Shown here piece by piece: positions 1 to 8,210 of a stretch of DNA of 64,000 nucleotides. Position numbers and translations under genes: made by a program. The DNA is from Glaciecola sp947496235 (lineage in GTDB: Bacteria > Pseudomonadota > Gammaproteobacteria > Enterobacterales > Alteromonadaceae). Location: NCBI RefSeq assembly GCF_050306235.1, contig NZ_JBLWFH010000003.1, positions 62,001 through 126,000 of the forward strand, written 5' to 3'. Position 1 is the first letter of the stretch, and every line of letters starts with the position of its first letter. Below the pieces are notes generated by a model. The model worked only from the letters and a program-made list of their open reading frames with translations, was not told where the DNA came from and ran no database searches.

Positions 1-749
1 AGAATAAATTACGTGAAAAATTTCCTCAAAGCATTAGAACCAAAGTTTTTCCCAAACTCAGTCAGTTTTTATTAAACTCTAGCATTCATTCATTTCGTAG
101 AGCGGGTTCACTGTTAAAAAGTCTATCTGTTGATCCTGCAATGGGCTTTTACATCACTAACTCTCAAATTAGAGATGATGAATGGCAAAACCTCGCGACC
201 GAAGAACTTTCAGAGAAACTAAAAAATTATCATCCATCAGAAAGTACGCTGCACTTCTATCAAAAAGCTGATGGGCCTGATCATTTATCCAAAATACTGT
301 ATACCGACATCAAAACTTACATGACTGGCGGAATACTAGTGAAAGTAGACCGAATGAGCATGGCACATTCATTAGAAGTTAGAGCTCCCCTGCTTGATAT
401 GAATGTACTTGAATATGCAGCTACTCTGCCTTCAGATAGAAAATTTAAGGATGGGGAAAAGAAATACATCCTTAAAAACATATTTAAAAAATTACTCCCG
501 GATGAAATTCTTTATCGCAAAAAAATGGGCTTTAACGTTCCTTTGGCTGATTGGTTTAGAAATGAGATAAAACCGATAGCAGAACGCTATTTATTGGAAG
601 AAAGCGTTGGTTTGCAACAGTATTTCAAAAAGACAACTATTGAACAGTTCTGGCAAGAACATCAAGCGCTTAAAGCAGATCATAGCACCAAACTTTGGTC
701 ATTATTGATGTTTGAAATGTGGTATCAAAGGTACATGTTGGATGCTTAG
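1..749 (+). CDS. Asparagine-synthase-like amidotransferase, C-terminal part (XrtA locus type)
   Basis: This is the C-terminal part (about 248 residues visible) of a glutamine-dependent asparagine synthase family enzyme. The frame stays open to the left edge of the window, so the start and the N-terminal glutaminase domain lie outside. The stretch GGILVKVDRMSMAHSLEVRAPLLD-like (around bases 324-400), with the VDRMSM and EVRxPLLD signatures, is typical of the synthetase domain that activates a carboxylate with ATP. Exosortase A loci usually carry such an amidotransferase, so it probably amidates a sugar or other precursor of the exopolysaccharide rather than free aspartate; that substrate is inferred. 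Its stop overlaps the next gene by 8 bases, which suggests translational coupling. Confidence 0.85.
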   Translation, partial: NKLREKFPQSIRTKVFPKLSQFLLNSSIHSFRRAGSLLKSLSVDPAMGFYITNSQIRDDEWQNLATEELSEKLKNYHPSESTLHFYQKADGPDHLSKILYTDIKTYMTGGILVKVDRMSMAHSLEVRAPLLDMNVLEYAATLPSDRKFKDGEKKYILKNIFKKLLPDEILYRKKMGFNVPLADWFRNEIKPIAERYLLEESVGLQQYFKKTTIEQFWQEHQALKADHSTKLWSLLMFEMWYQRYMLDA

Positions 750-1788
750 GGAGCGTATTTATTATTTAGACCTACTGCGCGCACTTGCCATTATGCTGGT
801 ATTTACGGGGCATTCGGTATTTGCCCTTAATGGCACTTTGCTTGCGCCTCTAGCCTTTGGTGGCACAGGCGTTGATTTATTTTTTCTACTTTCCGGCTGG
901 TTGATTGGTTATCAGTTATTTGCTGAACAGAAAAAGTTTGGCGATATCAACTTAGTGAAATTTTGGATCCGACGATGGATGCGAACTATGCCAGCTTATT
1001 TTGCGGTGTTAGCAGCGACCTTAACCCAACTCTATCTGAGCAAAAATACCGTAGAAAATCCACTTCCCTATTTCTTATTTATTCAAAACTATTATGTTCC
1101 TTTACCCTATTTCAGCATCAGTTGGTCGCTTGCATTAGAAGAACAGTTCTATTTGTTTATTGCTCCTTTGATATTACTCACATCAAGATTATCGTCTAAG
1201 CATCTACAATTAATCATTTTATTGTGTTTATTGATTTCTCCTAGCGTGTTCAGATATTTTAACCTATACGGTAGCTTAGCTGAAACTCACGTCAGGTGGG
1301 ACTGTTGTATTATGGGTATAATATTGGCAAATCTACATGCCAATTTTCAAAACCTTTGGAACCGAATTAAATCTTGGGCGAGCGCACTGCTGGTCATTGC
1401 AATATTGGCATATGCGGTATGTTATCTTTTTCGTTGGTTCCCACCCGTTGAAAATTACTCAGACCCATCGAAATTGATACTAGCGGTCATTTTCGCTTGT
1501 ATGGTTATCTACGCCGTTGTAAATCCAGTGCAAAAATTACCTTTTGCTCATAAGAGTATTATGCACATCAGCACTCGCTCCTACAGTATTTACCTGTTAC
1601 ACCCAGACGCTTTTGCAATAGCCAAAAAGTTAGTGTCCCCTACAGATTGGATTCCGTTTTATCTATTATCATTTTTGATCGTTTTGATAATGGCTGAAAT
1701 CCTCTATCGATTTGTTGAAATAACTTTCATCAATTTGAGAGAAAAAATCCCAGTCTCCTCAAAAAGGGAACTACCGACATATGCATAA
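742..1788 (+). CDS. Membrane acyltransferase, acyltransferase-3 family
   Basis: A 348-residue integral membrane protein of the acyltransferase-3 (OafA/NodX/WecH-like) family, which moves acetyl or other acyl groups onto extracytoplasmic sugars. The conserved arginine and histidine (LLRAL, then FTGH with His about residue 24), the SGWLI segment, the WxxRxxPAYF loop and the SWSLALEEQFYLF motif are all visible, followed by about ten hydrophobic helices. I start it at the ATG at 742, preceded by an AAAGG about ten bases upstream; a TTG at 712 would extend it deeper into the previous gene. It overlaps the amidotransferase by 8 bases and the next glycosyltransferase by 8 bases, so it belongs to the exopolysaccharide operon. 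Confidence 0.85.
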   Translation: MLRERIYYLDLLRALAIMLVFTGHSVFALNGTLLAPLAFGGTGVDLFFLLSGWLIGYQLFAEQKKFGDINLVKFWIRRWMRTMPAYFAVLAATLTQLYLSKNTVENPLPYFLFIQNYYVPLPYFSISWSLALEEQFYLFIAPLILLTSRLSSKHLQLIILLCLLISPSVFRYFNLYGSLAETHVRWDCCIMGIILANLHANFQNLWNRIKSWASALLVIAILAYAVCYLFRWFPPVENYSDPSKLILAVIFACMVIYAVVNPVQKLPFAHKSIMHISTRSYSIYLLHPDAFAIAKKLVSPTDWIPFYLLSFLIVLIMAEILYRFVEITFINLREKIPVSSKRELPTYA

Positions 1789-2890
1789 AGTAAACATACT
1801 TCATGTCACTTATGATATGCAGATTGGCGGCACGGAAACCGTAATTAAAAATATTATTTCAAGCACTGACAGTAATCAGTATTCCCATTCTATTTTTTGT
1901 ATAGAAGATAAAATGGGACCATGGGGAAGAGAACTCAATGAAGCCGGTATTCCTGTCTTTATGGGAAATCGTCAACCAGGATTCGATCGTCTACTCATAA
2001 AAAAAATACGTAGATTGATAACTTCAGAAAAGATTGATGTTGTTCACTGCCATCAATACACTCCTTGGGTGTATGGATGCCTTGCAGCTTTAGGTAAAAA
2101 AGCCAAGGTCATATTTACCGAGCATGGCCGCTTTCATCCAGATTCCAGCAGTTGGAAACGTAACCTAATCAATCCTTGGTTGGCGAGAGCAACAAACCAT
2201 ATTACTTCGATATCAAAGGCTACCAAGTTAGCATTGGTAGAATTCGAAAATATTCCAATAGAGCGGATTAATGTGATTTATAACGGTATAGACCCGCTAT
2301 ATCCTGATCCAATGCAGAGTGAAAAATTTCGACTCGATCACCAGGTTCACCCTAATGATATTTTACTGGGAACAGTCGCAAGGCTAGATCCCATTAAAAA
2401 CCAATTAATGATGTTAGAAGCCTTTGCCTTAGCATCTAATGAATTTTCAAAGATGACGTTGGTAATTGTTGGCGATGGTCAAATGCGAGATGCACTAGAA
2501 AAAAAAGTAGAATCTTTGGGAATTAAAGAAAAAGTCATCTTTACCGGATATATTAATAATCCAATCAATATTTTAATGGCAATTGATGTGTTTTTACTCT
2601 CCTCACTCAGTGAAGGAACTTCCATGACATTATTAGAAGCAATGTCGTTGGCTAAGCCTTGCGTTGTAACTGATGCCGGCGGAAATCCTGAAGTGATTAA
2701 AGATTGTGAAACAGGTTTTGTCACCCCAAATGAAGATGGCGTTTTGTTTGCTCAAGGAATAACCAAACTTGTACAGTCACCTGAGTTAATACAAGCATAT
2801 GGACAAGCGGCTAAAAAACGTTTTGACGACTATTTTTCAAGTCAAAAAATGGCATCTGAATATCAAATACTTTACGGAAGCAAAAACTAA
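1781..2890 (+). CDS. Glycosyltransferase family 4, exopolysaccharide
   Basis: A 369-residue cytoplasmic GT-B glycosyltransferase. The N-terminus has the family 4 opening HVTYDMQIGGTETVI, in which the GG-T/A-E loop contacts the acceptor; the C-terminal half has GTVARLDPIKNQ and the EGTSMTLLEA motif (the E-x7-E nucleotide-sugar site) near residues 275-285. It resembles the sugar transferases associated with exosortase A loci, but the donor and linkage cannot be read from the sequence. It overlaps the preceding acyltransferase and its stop is immediately followed by the start of the ligase gene, so it is a middle gene of the same operon. Confidence 0.88.
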   Translation: MHKVNILHVTYDMQIGGTETVIKNIISSTDSNQYSHSIFCIEDKMGPWGRELNEAGIPVFMGNRQPGFDRLLIKKIRRLITSEKIDVVHCHQYTPWVYGCLAALGKKAKVIFTEHGRFHPDSSSWKRNLINPWLARATNHITSISKATKLALVEFENIPIERINVIYNGIDPLYPDPMQSEKFRLDHQVHPNDILLGTVARLDPIKNQLMMLEAFALASNEFSKMTLVIVGDGQMRDALEKKVESLGIKEKVIFTGYINNPINILMAIDVFLLSSLSEGTSMTLLEAMSLAKPCVVTDAGGNPEVIKDCETGFVTPNEDGVLFAQGITKLVQSPELIQAYGQAAKKRFDDYFSSQKMASEYQILYGSKN

Positions 2891-4246
2891 ATGTTTAAGT
2901 TATTGATAATTTTATCCGTACTTACCTCTATTGGTTATATGTTTTCAAAGCCATGGATTTCGGCTTTACTGTATTCCATAGTGAGTATACTTCAACCCCA
3001 ATATGTTTGGTTCTGGGTTTTTGATGGGTTTTCCATATTCAAAATTTCTGCAGGTATTGCGATTTTAGCGGTAATCTTCGCCGGTTTAAAAAAGAAGGTG
3101 GATTTTTCTGTCTACAACAATGGGATTGTCTGGGGATTACTGGGTTTACTGGTTTTATATTATATTTCAGATATGGTAAGTCCGTTTCAAAGCTTCTCCT
3201 CTTCTGTAAGTTCTGATTTGGTAATTGGAATCTACTTAACCATAGTTATCATGTTTTTCGTGGTGCTGGGATTAATTAATAACAAGCGTGCCGCCATGGG
3301 GCTGGCTTGGTCTATCATAGCGATTACAATTTATTATGCGTATTGGGCGAATGATAAATACTTTTCTTATAATTGGGCATACTTTGAAAACGGAAGATTA
3401 TTAGGACCATTTAATAGTCCCTACGCGGATGGGAACGCCCTTTCCATCATTTTTGTGATTGGTTTACCTTTTATTTTATTTGGTATTTTTGCGGTTAAAA
3501 AAGTTTGGCTCAAAGCCCTTTTAATCCTTTCCCTTCCTTTCATTTGGCATGGCATAATTTTGTGTGCTTCGCGGGGAGCTTTGCTAAGTGCAGGCGTTGC
3601 AAGTCTAGCCACAGCCTTTATGGTGAGATCTAAAGTCTTTAACATATTCATTGGTATTGGCGTTTGCTTGTTTATCATAGATCAAGGTGCACAGCTTACA
3701 GCAAGAACCTCCAATACTATTGCGGTAGCTCAGACTGAAAGCGAAGAACCTATTAACCCTCGCCTCATTTCTTGGAAAGCAGGATTCGATCTGTCATTAA
3801 AACATCCGATACTAGGGGTGGGACCAGAACGCTTTCAACAGGCTGTCCGCTTTTATTTCCCAGGAAGAACACCTCACGTTGCTCACTCTACCTTGATTAA
3901 TTTCTTAGCTAATCTGGGATATATAGCCGCCTTTATTTATTTGTATTTTTTCTATAAATCTTGGCGATTGTATAAAGAAAACAACGAAATATTGAAACAA
4001 AAGTTTGATGAAAGTTATGAGTTTTTAAATAAAGCGACTTTTGTAAGTCTTATCGGCTTTTTTGTAGGGGCAATGTTTTTAGATTTAATCATTTTTGAAC
4101 CTTTCTACTTCCTTCTTATTTTAATGGTAAGTGTTAACTATTTATTGAAGAAAGTACATCTTACATCAGAAGTAGAAAACGAGAAGCCTGTGCCTAATTC
4201 ACCCATGAATAGACGTATTCGGCAAACGGGAGCAGTACAGAATTGA
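2891..4246 (+). CDS. O-antigen ligase/polymerase-like membrane protein (exosortase A type)
   Basis: A 451-residue polytopic protein with about eleven hydrophobic helices and a large periplasmic loop. The opening, rich in YSIVSILQPQYVWFW-like aromatic residues, and the segment YYAYWANDKYFSYNWAYFENGRLLGPF (about bases 3332-3412, seen here as separate motifs WAND and GRLLGPFNSP) resemble the putative O-glycosylation ligase found in exosortase A loci. The Wzy_C-type region includes HPILGVGPERF and AHSTLINFLANLGY. The likely role is polymerising or transferring lipid-linked glycan on the periplasmic side. Its ATG directly follows the previous stop, and its own stop overlaps the next start (TTGA). 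Confidence 0.85.
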   Translation: MFKLLIILSVLTSIGYMFSKPWISALLYSIVSILQPQYVWFWVFDGFSIFKISAGIAILAVIFAGLKKKVDFSVYNNGIVWGLLGLLVLYYISDMVSPFQSFSSSVSSDLVIGIYLTIVIMFFVVLGLINNKRAAMGLAWSIIAITIYYAYWANDKYFSYNWAYFENGRLLGPFNSPYADGNALSIIFVIGLPFILFGIFAVKKVWLKALLILSLPFIWHGIILCASRGALLSAGVASLATAFMVRSKVFNIFIGIGVCLFIIDQGAQLTARTSNTIAVAQTESEEPINPRLISWKAGFDLSLKHPILGVGPERFQQAVRFYFPGRTPHVAHSTLINFLANLGYIAAFIYLYFFYKSWRLYKENNEILKQKFDESYEFLNKATFVSLIGFFVGAMFLDLIIFEPFYFLLILMVSVNYLLKKVHLTSEVENEKPVPNSPMNRRIRQTGAVQN

Positions 4247-5508
4247 CCACTTTGACGAACATTTTATCGCCTATTATTAACTATGACAGCAAGCTTTCAG
4301 AATCAGCTAAGTTCCAGCTGATCGCTAATATCGGCTTTTTCGTGTTGGCAGGTATTTACATTTATTTTCAAGCTCAGTACCAGGTTAGCCTTAAATCTTT
4401 ACCCTATGACCTCGATGGATGGGGCCATTTAGTAGAGAAACTCGTAGCGCAACAAGAGCTTGGTTGTAATATTTCCGCGACCAGCGCTTATTCCCCTGAG
4501 CGTGGCTATTTGCTTAGTCTATTGTTTGCAGGCTCCTATTGTTTAATGGGGATTCCTGAATCGGTACAAATAATTAATGCGTTATTTCATCTTTTAACTT
4601 GTGTCGCCTTGATACTCTTCATCAGTAAAATATCGCGTTCAATATTATTAGCCCTCGCCGTCAGTGCCGTATGGACGATCTGGCCGGCATATTCTTATTT
4701 GTATGGTTATTACTTTTCAGAACCTATAGGGGCATTTTTGGTTATTCTTTTGACCTTTTTAACCCACAAGATATTCACCGAAAAAGAAACTTCAGCAAAA
4801 AACTATGTTCTCGCTATTGCCCTTGGCATTTTAATGGGGGTGTTAATTAACGTGAGGCCGTCCTCATTATTCTTTATAGCAGGACTTTTTATCTTCTCCT
4901 TTTTCATATTGAGACACCAGAAACGTTTAATTGCCATATGTGCTGCTGGATTTTTAATTGTATATGCCAGTTTACCTATACTGAATTATCAGCAATTTAA
5001 CACTTTTATTCCCTTTACCTTGCAAGGCGGTTATGCACTTTTTTTAGGAAACCATATCCCGAGCCAAGGTGCGCCAGCGGGAAATGCCAGGGAGCTTGCC
5101 GAGTTCAGACAAATTGAAGAAAATGCCAAAGACCTTAATGCATTAGAAAAAGACAAATATTTTAAACAATTAGCAATCAAAGATGCGATAGCAAATCCAG
5201 TTGAATCAGCGCAACTCTTGGTGAGAAAAGCCTTTAAGTACTGGATGTACATTCCAAGTGATTCTTGGAAACCTTCAAACAAGAGTTTAATTATTGGCCT
5301 GCCGCTTTTGATCTTATGGCTTGTCAGCCTTTTCAAGAATCGCCAACTGATTTTCTATATCGCTACCTTGGCGATCGTTTCTCATTGGGCTATGCATACC
5401 ATCGTACATAGTGAATATAGGTATGCCTATGTTACTTTGCCTTTGGTCCTTTTTTCAGTCGGCCATATGTTGTTAAAATTTATTAGAGACAAAATCAATG
5501 AATCCTAG
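4243..5508 (+). CDS. GT-C type membrane glycosyltransferase (GT39-like)
   Basis: A 421-residue membrane protein with about ten helices. Its layout fits the GT-C fold used by ArnT/PMT-type enzymes, which take sugar from a polyprenyl-phosphate donor and act at the periplasmic face. The first extracytoplasmic loop carries an acidic pair in LPYDLDGWGHLVEKL, where GT-C enzymes place their catalytic aspartate, and a later loop has NVRPSSLFF. The C-terminus holds HSEYRYAYVTLPL. The start is TTG at 4243, overlapping the previous stop by four bases; a second TTG at 4252 is possible. The next gene is a HAD-UbiA fusion that could make its lipid donor. The sugar transferred is unknown. Confidence 0.72.
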   Translation: MTTLTNILSPIINYDSKLSESAKFQLIANIGFFVLAGIYIYFQAQYQVSLKSLPYDLDGWGHLVEKLVAQQELGCNISATSAYSPERGYLLSLLFAGSYCLMGIPESVQIINALFHLLTCVALILFISKISRSILLALAVSAVWTIWPAYSYLYGYYFSEPIGAFLVILLTFLTHKIFTEKETSAKNYVLAIALGILMGVLINVRPSSLFFIAGLFIFSFFILRHQKRLIAICAAGFLIVYASLPILNYQQFNTFIPFTLQGGYALFLGNHIPSQGAPAGNARELAEFRQIEENAKDLNALEKDKYFKQLAIKDAIANPVESAQLLVRKAFKYWMYIPSDSWKPSNKSLIIGLPLLILWLVSLFKNRQLIFYIATLAIVSHWAMHTIVHSEYRYAYVTLPLVLFSVGHMLLKFIRDKINES

Positions 5509-6925
5509 TGCTAAACTACCGCTTTATGTTGATTTGGATGGTACATTCATCAAGTCAGACATGTTGTTTGAAAGCTTATTCTGCCTGCTTAAGCAACATC
5601 CGTTAAAGCTATTTTCAGTCCCTTTTTGGTTGCTGAAAGGCAAAGCTCATCTTAAGAACAAAATTAATGAAAGTATTGATATTGATATCAGTAGTATTCC
5701 TGTGAATGAGCAAACCCTTGCTTACCTTAAAAAAGCCAAGCTTGAAGAGAGAAAGGTTGTTTTAGCGACTGCGAGTAACCAAGGTATTGCGAAAAAATTT
5801 GTCAGCCAATACGATGTATTCGACGATTACGTTGCATCAGACCCTAAACATAACCTCAAGGGTAAAAACAAGACGAAAAAGATTCAAAGTATAGACCCTG
5901 ATTTTGCGTATATGGGGAACAGTAGCGAGGACTTTGAGGTGTTTTGCGAGGCTCAGCATAGTGTTTTGGTAAACCCGACAAAAAAAGCCAAGCGACTACA
6001 TGCAAAACACCCTGTAGATGAAGTTCTAGAAAGCGAAGCAATTAGTACTTTGAAAGTTTGGAAGAAACAATTAAGACTGCATCAATGGGTTAAAAACTTT
6101 TTGATTTTTGTGCCAATATTGGTGTCCAGCAACTTTACTCAAATCTCATTAGTTGTGGCGACCATTTTAGGGTTTGTATTTTTTGGTATGTTGGCCTCTG
6201 CTACGTATATTGTTAACGACTTATTAGATCTTGATAATGACAGAGTGCATAGAACCAAAAAAGATCGACCTTTAGCGGCATGTAAGATATCCATCCCCTC
6301 CGGCATAATGGTTGCGTTTTTGATGACCTTCATAGCCTTTGCTGGCGCCCTTTTGTTAAGTCTGAAATTTGCTGTCGTTCTACTCGCTTACCTATTTTTA
6401 ACCTTGTCCTATTCATTAAAGCTAAAACGCTATTTTGCTATGGACGTCATTGCGTTAGCAGGATTATATACCATAAGGATTTTTGCTGGAGCAGCTCTTA
6501 TAGGTGTCAATGTATCCTTTTGGTTGCTGAGTTTTTCTATGTTTATTTTCTTGAGCCTAGCCTTAGTTAAACGATGCACTGAATTAGTCGCCATCAAACA
6601 ACAAAATAAAGACCATGTATCAGGTAGAGACTACAGCGTGACCGACCTTACGGTGTTTACATCCTTTGGTGCTACTTCGGCCATGATGTCCTTACTAATG
6701 TATTGTTTTTATATGGAAAGTGGCGTATTAGCCGATCAATACCAAGAACCAGATTTGCTATGGTTAAGTCTTCCAGCCTTAGGTTATTGGTTGATGCGAA
6801 TGTGGGTAAAAACCCTTCGCGGAGAAATGCATGACGATCCAATCGTCTATTCACTGAAAGATCACGGCAGTATTGTTGCCTTATCTTTCGTTTTTGTAAC
6901 TACCGTATTAGCCTTATTGTTATGA
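5498..6925 (+). CDS. HAD phosphatase-UbiA prenyltransferase fusion (DPPR synthase-like)
   Basis: A 475-residue two-domain protein. Residues 1-180 are a HAD hydrolase: motif I YVDLDGT, motif II VVLATASN, a lysine region GKNKTKK and motif III YMGNSSEDF. Residues 190-475 are a UbiA prenyltransferase with NDLLDLDNDRVHRTKKDRPLA (the metal-binding NDxxDxxxD) and YSLKLKRYFAMDV followed by RIFAGAAL, a pattern like mycobacterial decaprenyl-phosphate phosphoribosyltransferase. The likely reaction joins a polyprenyl phosphate with 5-phosphoribose, and the HAD domain would remove the 5-phosphate. The product would be a lipid-linked pentose donor; this is inferred. It overlaps the GT-C gene before it by 11 bases and the SMR gene after it by 4. 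Confidence 0.85.
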   Translation: MNPSAKLPLYVDLDGTFIKSDMLFESLFCLLKQHPLKLFSVPFWLLKGKAHLKNKINESIDIDISSIPVNEQTLAYLKKAKLEERKVVLATASNQGIAKKFVSQYDVFDDYVASDPKHNLKGKNKTKKIQSIDPDFAYMGNSSEDFEVFCEAQHSVLVNPTKKAKRLHAKHPVDEVLESEAISTLKVWKKQLRLHQWVKNFLIFVPILVSSNFTQISLVVATILGFVFFGMLASATYIVNDLLDLDNDRVHRTKKDRPLAACKISIPSGIMVAFLMTFIAFAGALLLSLKFAVVLLAYLFLTLSYSLKLKRYFAMDVIALAGLYTIRIFAGAALIGVNVSFWLLSFSMFIFLSLALVKRCTELVAIKQQNKDHVSGRDYSVTDLTVFTSFGATSAMMSLLMYCFYMESGVLADQYQEPDLLWLSLPALGYWLMRMWVKTLRGEMHDDPIVYSLKDHGSIVALSFVFVTTVLALLL

Positions 6926-7296
6926 ACATATTTACCTTAGCTTTAGTTTTCTGCAGTGTATTTTTATCTGTGGTGGCACAAATTTTACTAAAACATGGCA
7001 TGACGCGGGTTAATTTATATAAATCATCGTCTGAAACCCTGTTTAACATGATGATTCAAATATTTACCAATATTAGTGTGTTGGCCGGTTTATTTGCCTA
7101 TGTCGCAAGCGCTGGTGTTTGGTTAGTGGTGTTGTCAAAACTTGATGTAAGTAAGGCATATCCATTTGTTGGTCTAGGATTTATCTTAACTATGCTATTT
7201 GCCTATTGGTTCCTAGGAGAATCAATGACCACATATAAAGTAATTGGCACCTTGTTGATCGTGTCCGGTATTGTTTTTATATCCCATTCAAAATAG
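6922..7296 (+). CDS. SMR/EamA-type small membrane transporter (possible lipid-sugar flippase)
   Basis: A 124-residue protein with four hydrophobic helices and the small multidrug resistance/EamA layout: an N-terminal helix with SVVAQILLKHGM (the alanine-glutamine-lysine pattern of ArnE/ArnF-like proteins), a middle helix ending in SKLDVSKAYPFVGLGF, and LGESMTTYKVIGTLLIVSGI. ArnE/ArnF-like relatives flip undecaprenyl-phosphate sugars across the inner membrane. Coupled by a 4-base overlap to the HAD-UbiA gene and in an operon with a GT-C enzyme, it most likely flips the lipid-linked donor made by its neighbour. The function is inferred from the family and context. Confidence 0.8.
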   Translation: MNIFTLALVFCSVFLSVVAQILLKHGMTRVNLYKSSSETLFNMMIQIFTNISVLAGLFAYVASAGVWLVVLSKLDVSKAYPFVGLGFILTMLFAYWFLGESMTTYKVIGTLLIVSGIVFISHSK

Positions 7297-7305
7297 GAAA
7301 CAAAA

Positions 7306-8166
7306 ATGTCTTACAATATCGCCGTTTTTGCATATAACGAAGAAAAACACATTCAGCAGTCGCTAAAAACGATATACGATAATGTCGACAAAGATCTAAA
7401 TGCGGTTTATTTGCTGGCAAATGGATGCACTGACAAGACGGTTGAGTTAGCTGAAAAGTTTAAACAAACCCATGAGCTTGATTCTTTAAACATAATAACG
7501 ATTAAAATCGGTGATAAATGTAATGCTTGGAATCATTATGTGCATAAGATTAGTCCAGATGCTAACGCTGACTGTCATTTTTTTGTTGATTCAGATGTTG
7601 TGTTTACAGAGCAATGCTTTCCAAAACTACACGCTTTATTACTAAATGCGACCCCTACACCAAATATTGTTGCAGGATACCCGCTTAGCGGTCGAAATCT
7701 GCCTTTCTATCAAATGCTAGTCGAAGAACGAAGCTGTTTTTTTGGGAATTTATACGGCGCTAGTGAGCAATATTTAGAGATGGTTCGCAGCAAAAAGTTT
7801 TCGTTACCTGTGGGTTTAAACTGGATAGACTCATTTTTAACTAAAGCTGCAAACACAGACATACAATTTCACCCCTACAATTTACCCAACAGAGTGATTT
7901 ATCAAAAAGGGGTTGGATTTGAATTTGAAAGCCTTTCTCCATTTAAAATTGATGACATCAAACTCTATAAAAATCGCATTGCCAGATATGAACTTGGCAA
8001 AATCCAAGAAACATTTTTAGATGCTTTAGCTGTCGAAGACTGGCCAGAGAATATGCGCGAAATTAACATGAAGATTGATGCAGATTTTGATAACTTAACC
8101 TCACACCTAGGAATAATAAAAACTTATTTGGTAAAAAAAAGATTGCAAAAATTACTAACTAAGTAG
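7306..8166 (+). CDS. Glycosyltransferase family 2
   Basis: A 286-residue cytoplasmic GT-A enzyme. It opens with the family 2 pattern IAVFAYNEEKHIQQSL, followed by LLANGCTDKTVELA and the metal-binding DxD-like HFFVDSDVVF near residue 100. A C-terminal part of about 100 residues carries the acceptor site and an amphipathic tail. An AGGAAAC box lies before the ATG. It sits nine bases after the SMR transporter gene and likely adds a sugar to the exopolysaccharide repeat unit or loads polyprenyl phosphate; which of these cannot be read. Confidence 0.85.
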   Translation: MSYNIAVFAYNEEKHIQQSLKTIYDNVDKDLNAVYLLANGCTDKTVELAEKFKQTHELDSLNIITIKIGDKCNAWNHYVHKISPDANADCHFFVDSDVVFTEQCFPKLHALLLNATPTPNIVAGYPLSGRNLPFYQMLVEERSCFFGNLYGASEQYLEMVRSKKFSLPVGLNWIDSFLTKAANTDIQFHPYNLPNRVIYQKGVGFEFESLSPFKIDDIKLYKNRIARYELGKIQETFLDALAVEDWPENMREINMKIDADFDNLTSHLGIIKTYLVKKRLQKLLTK

Positions 8167-8210
8167 TTTATCTGCTTATTGAAAGTCAAATATAAAGGTT
8201 ACCGCTAAAA

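Noticed and set aside
5031..5336. 101-residue minus-strand frame inside the GT-C gene
   Set aside because: Shadow of the membrane protein; codon pattern and context give no support.
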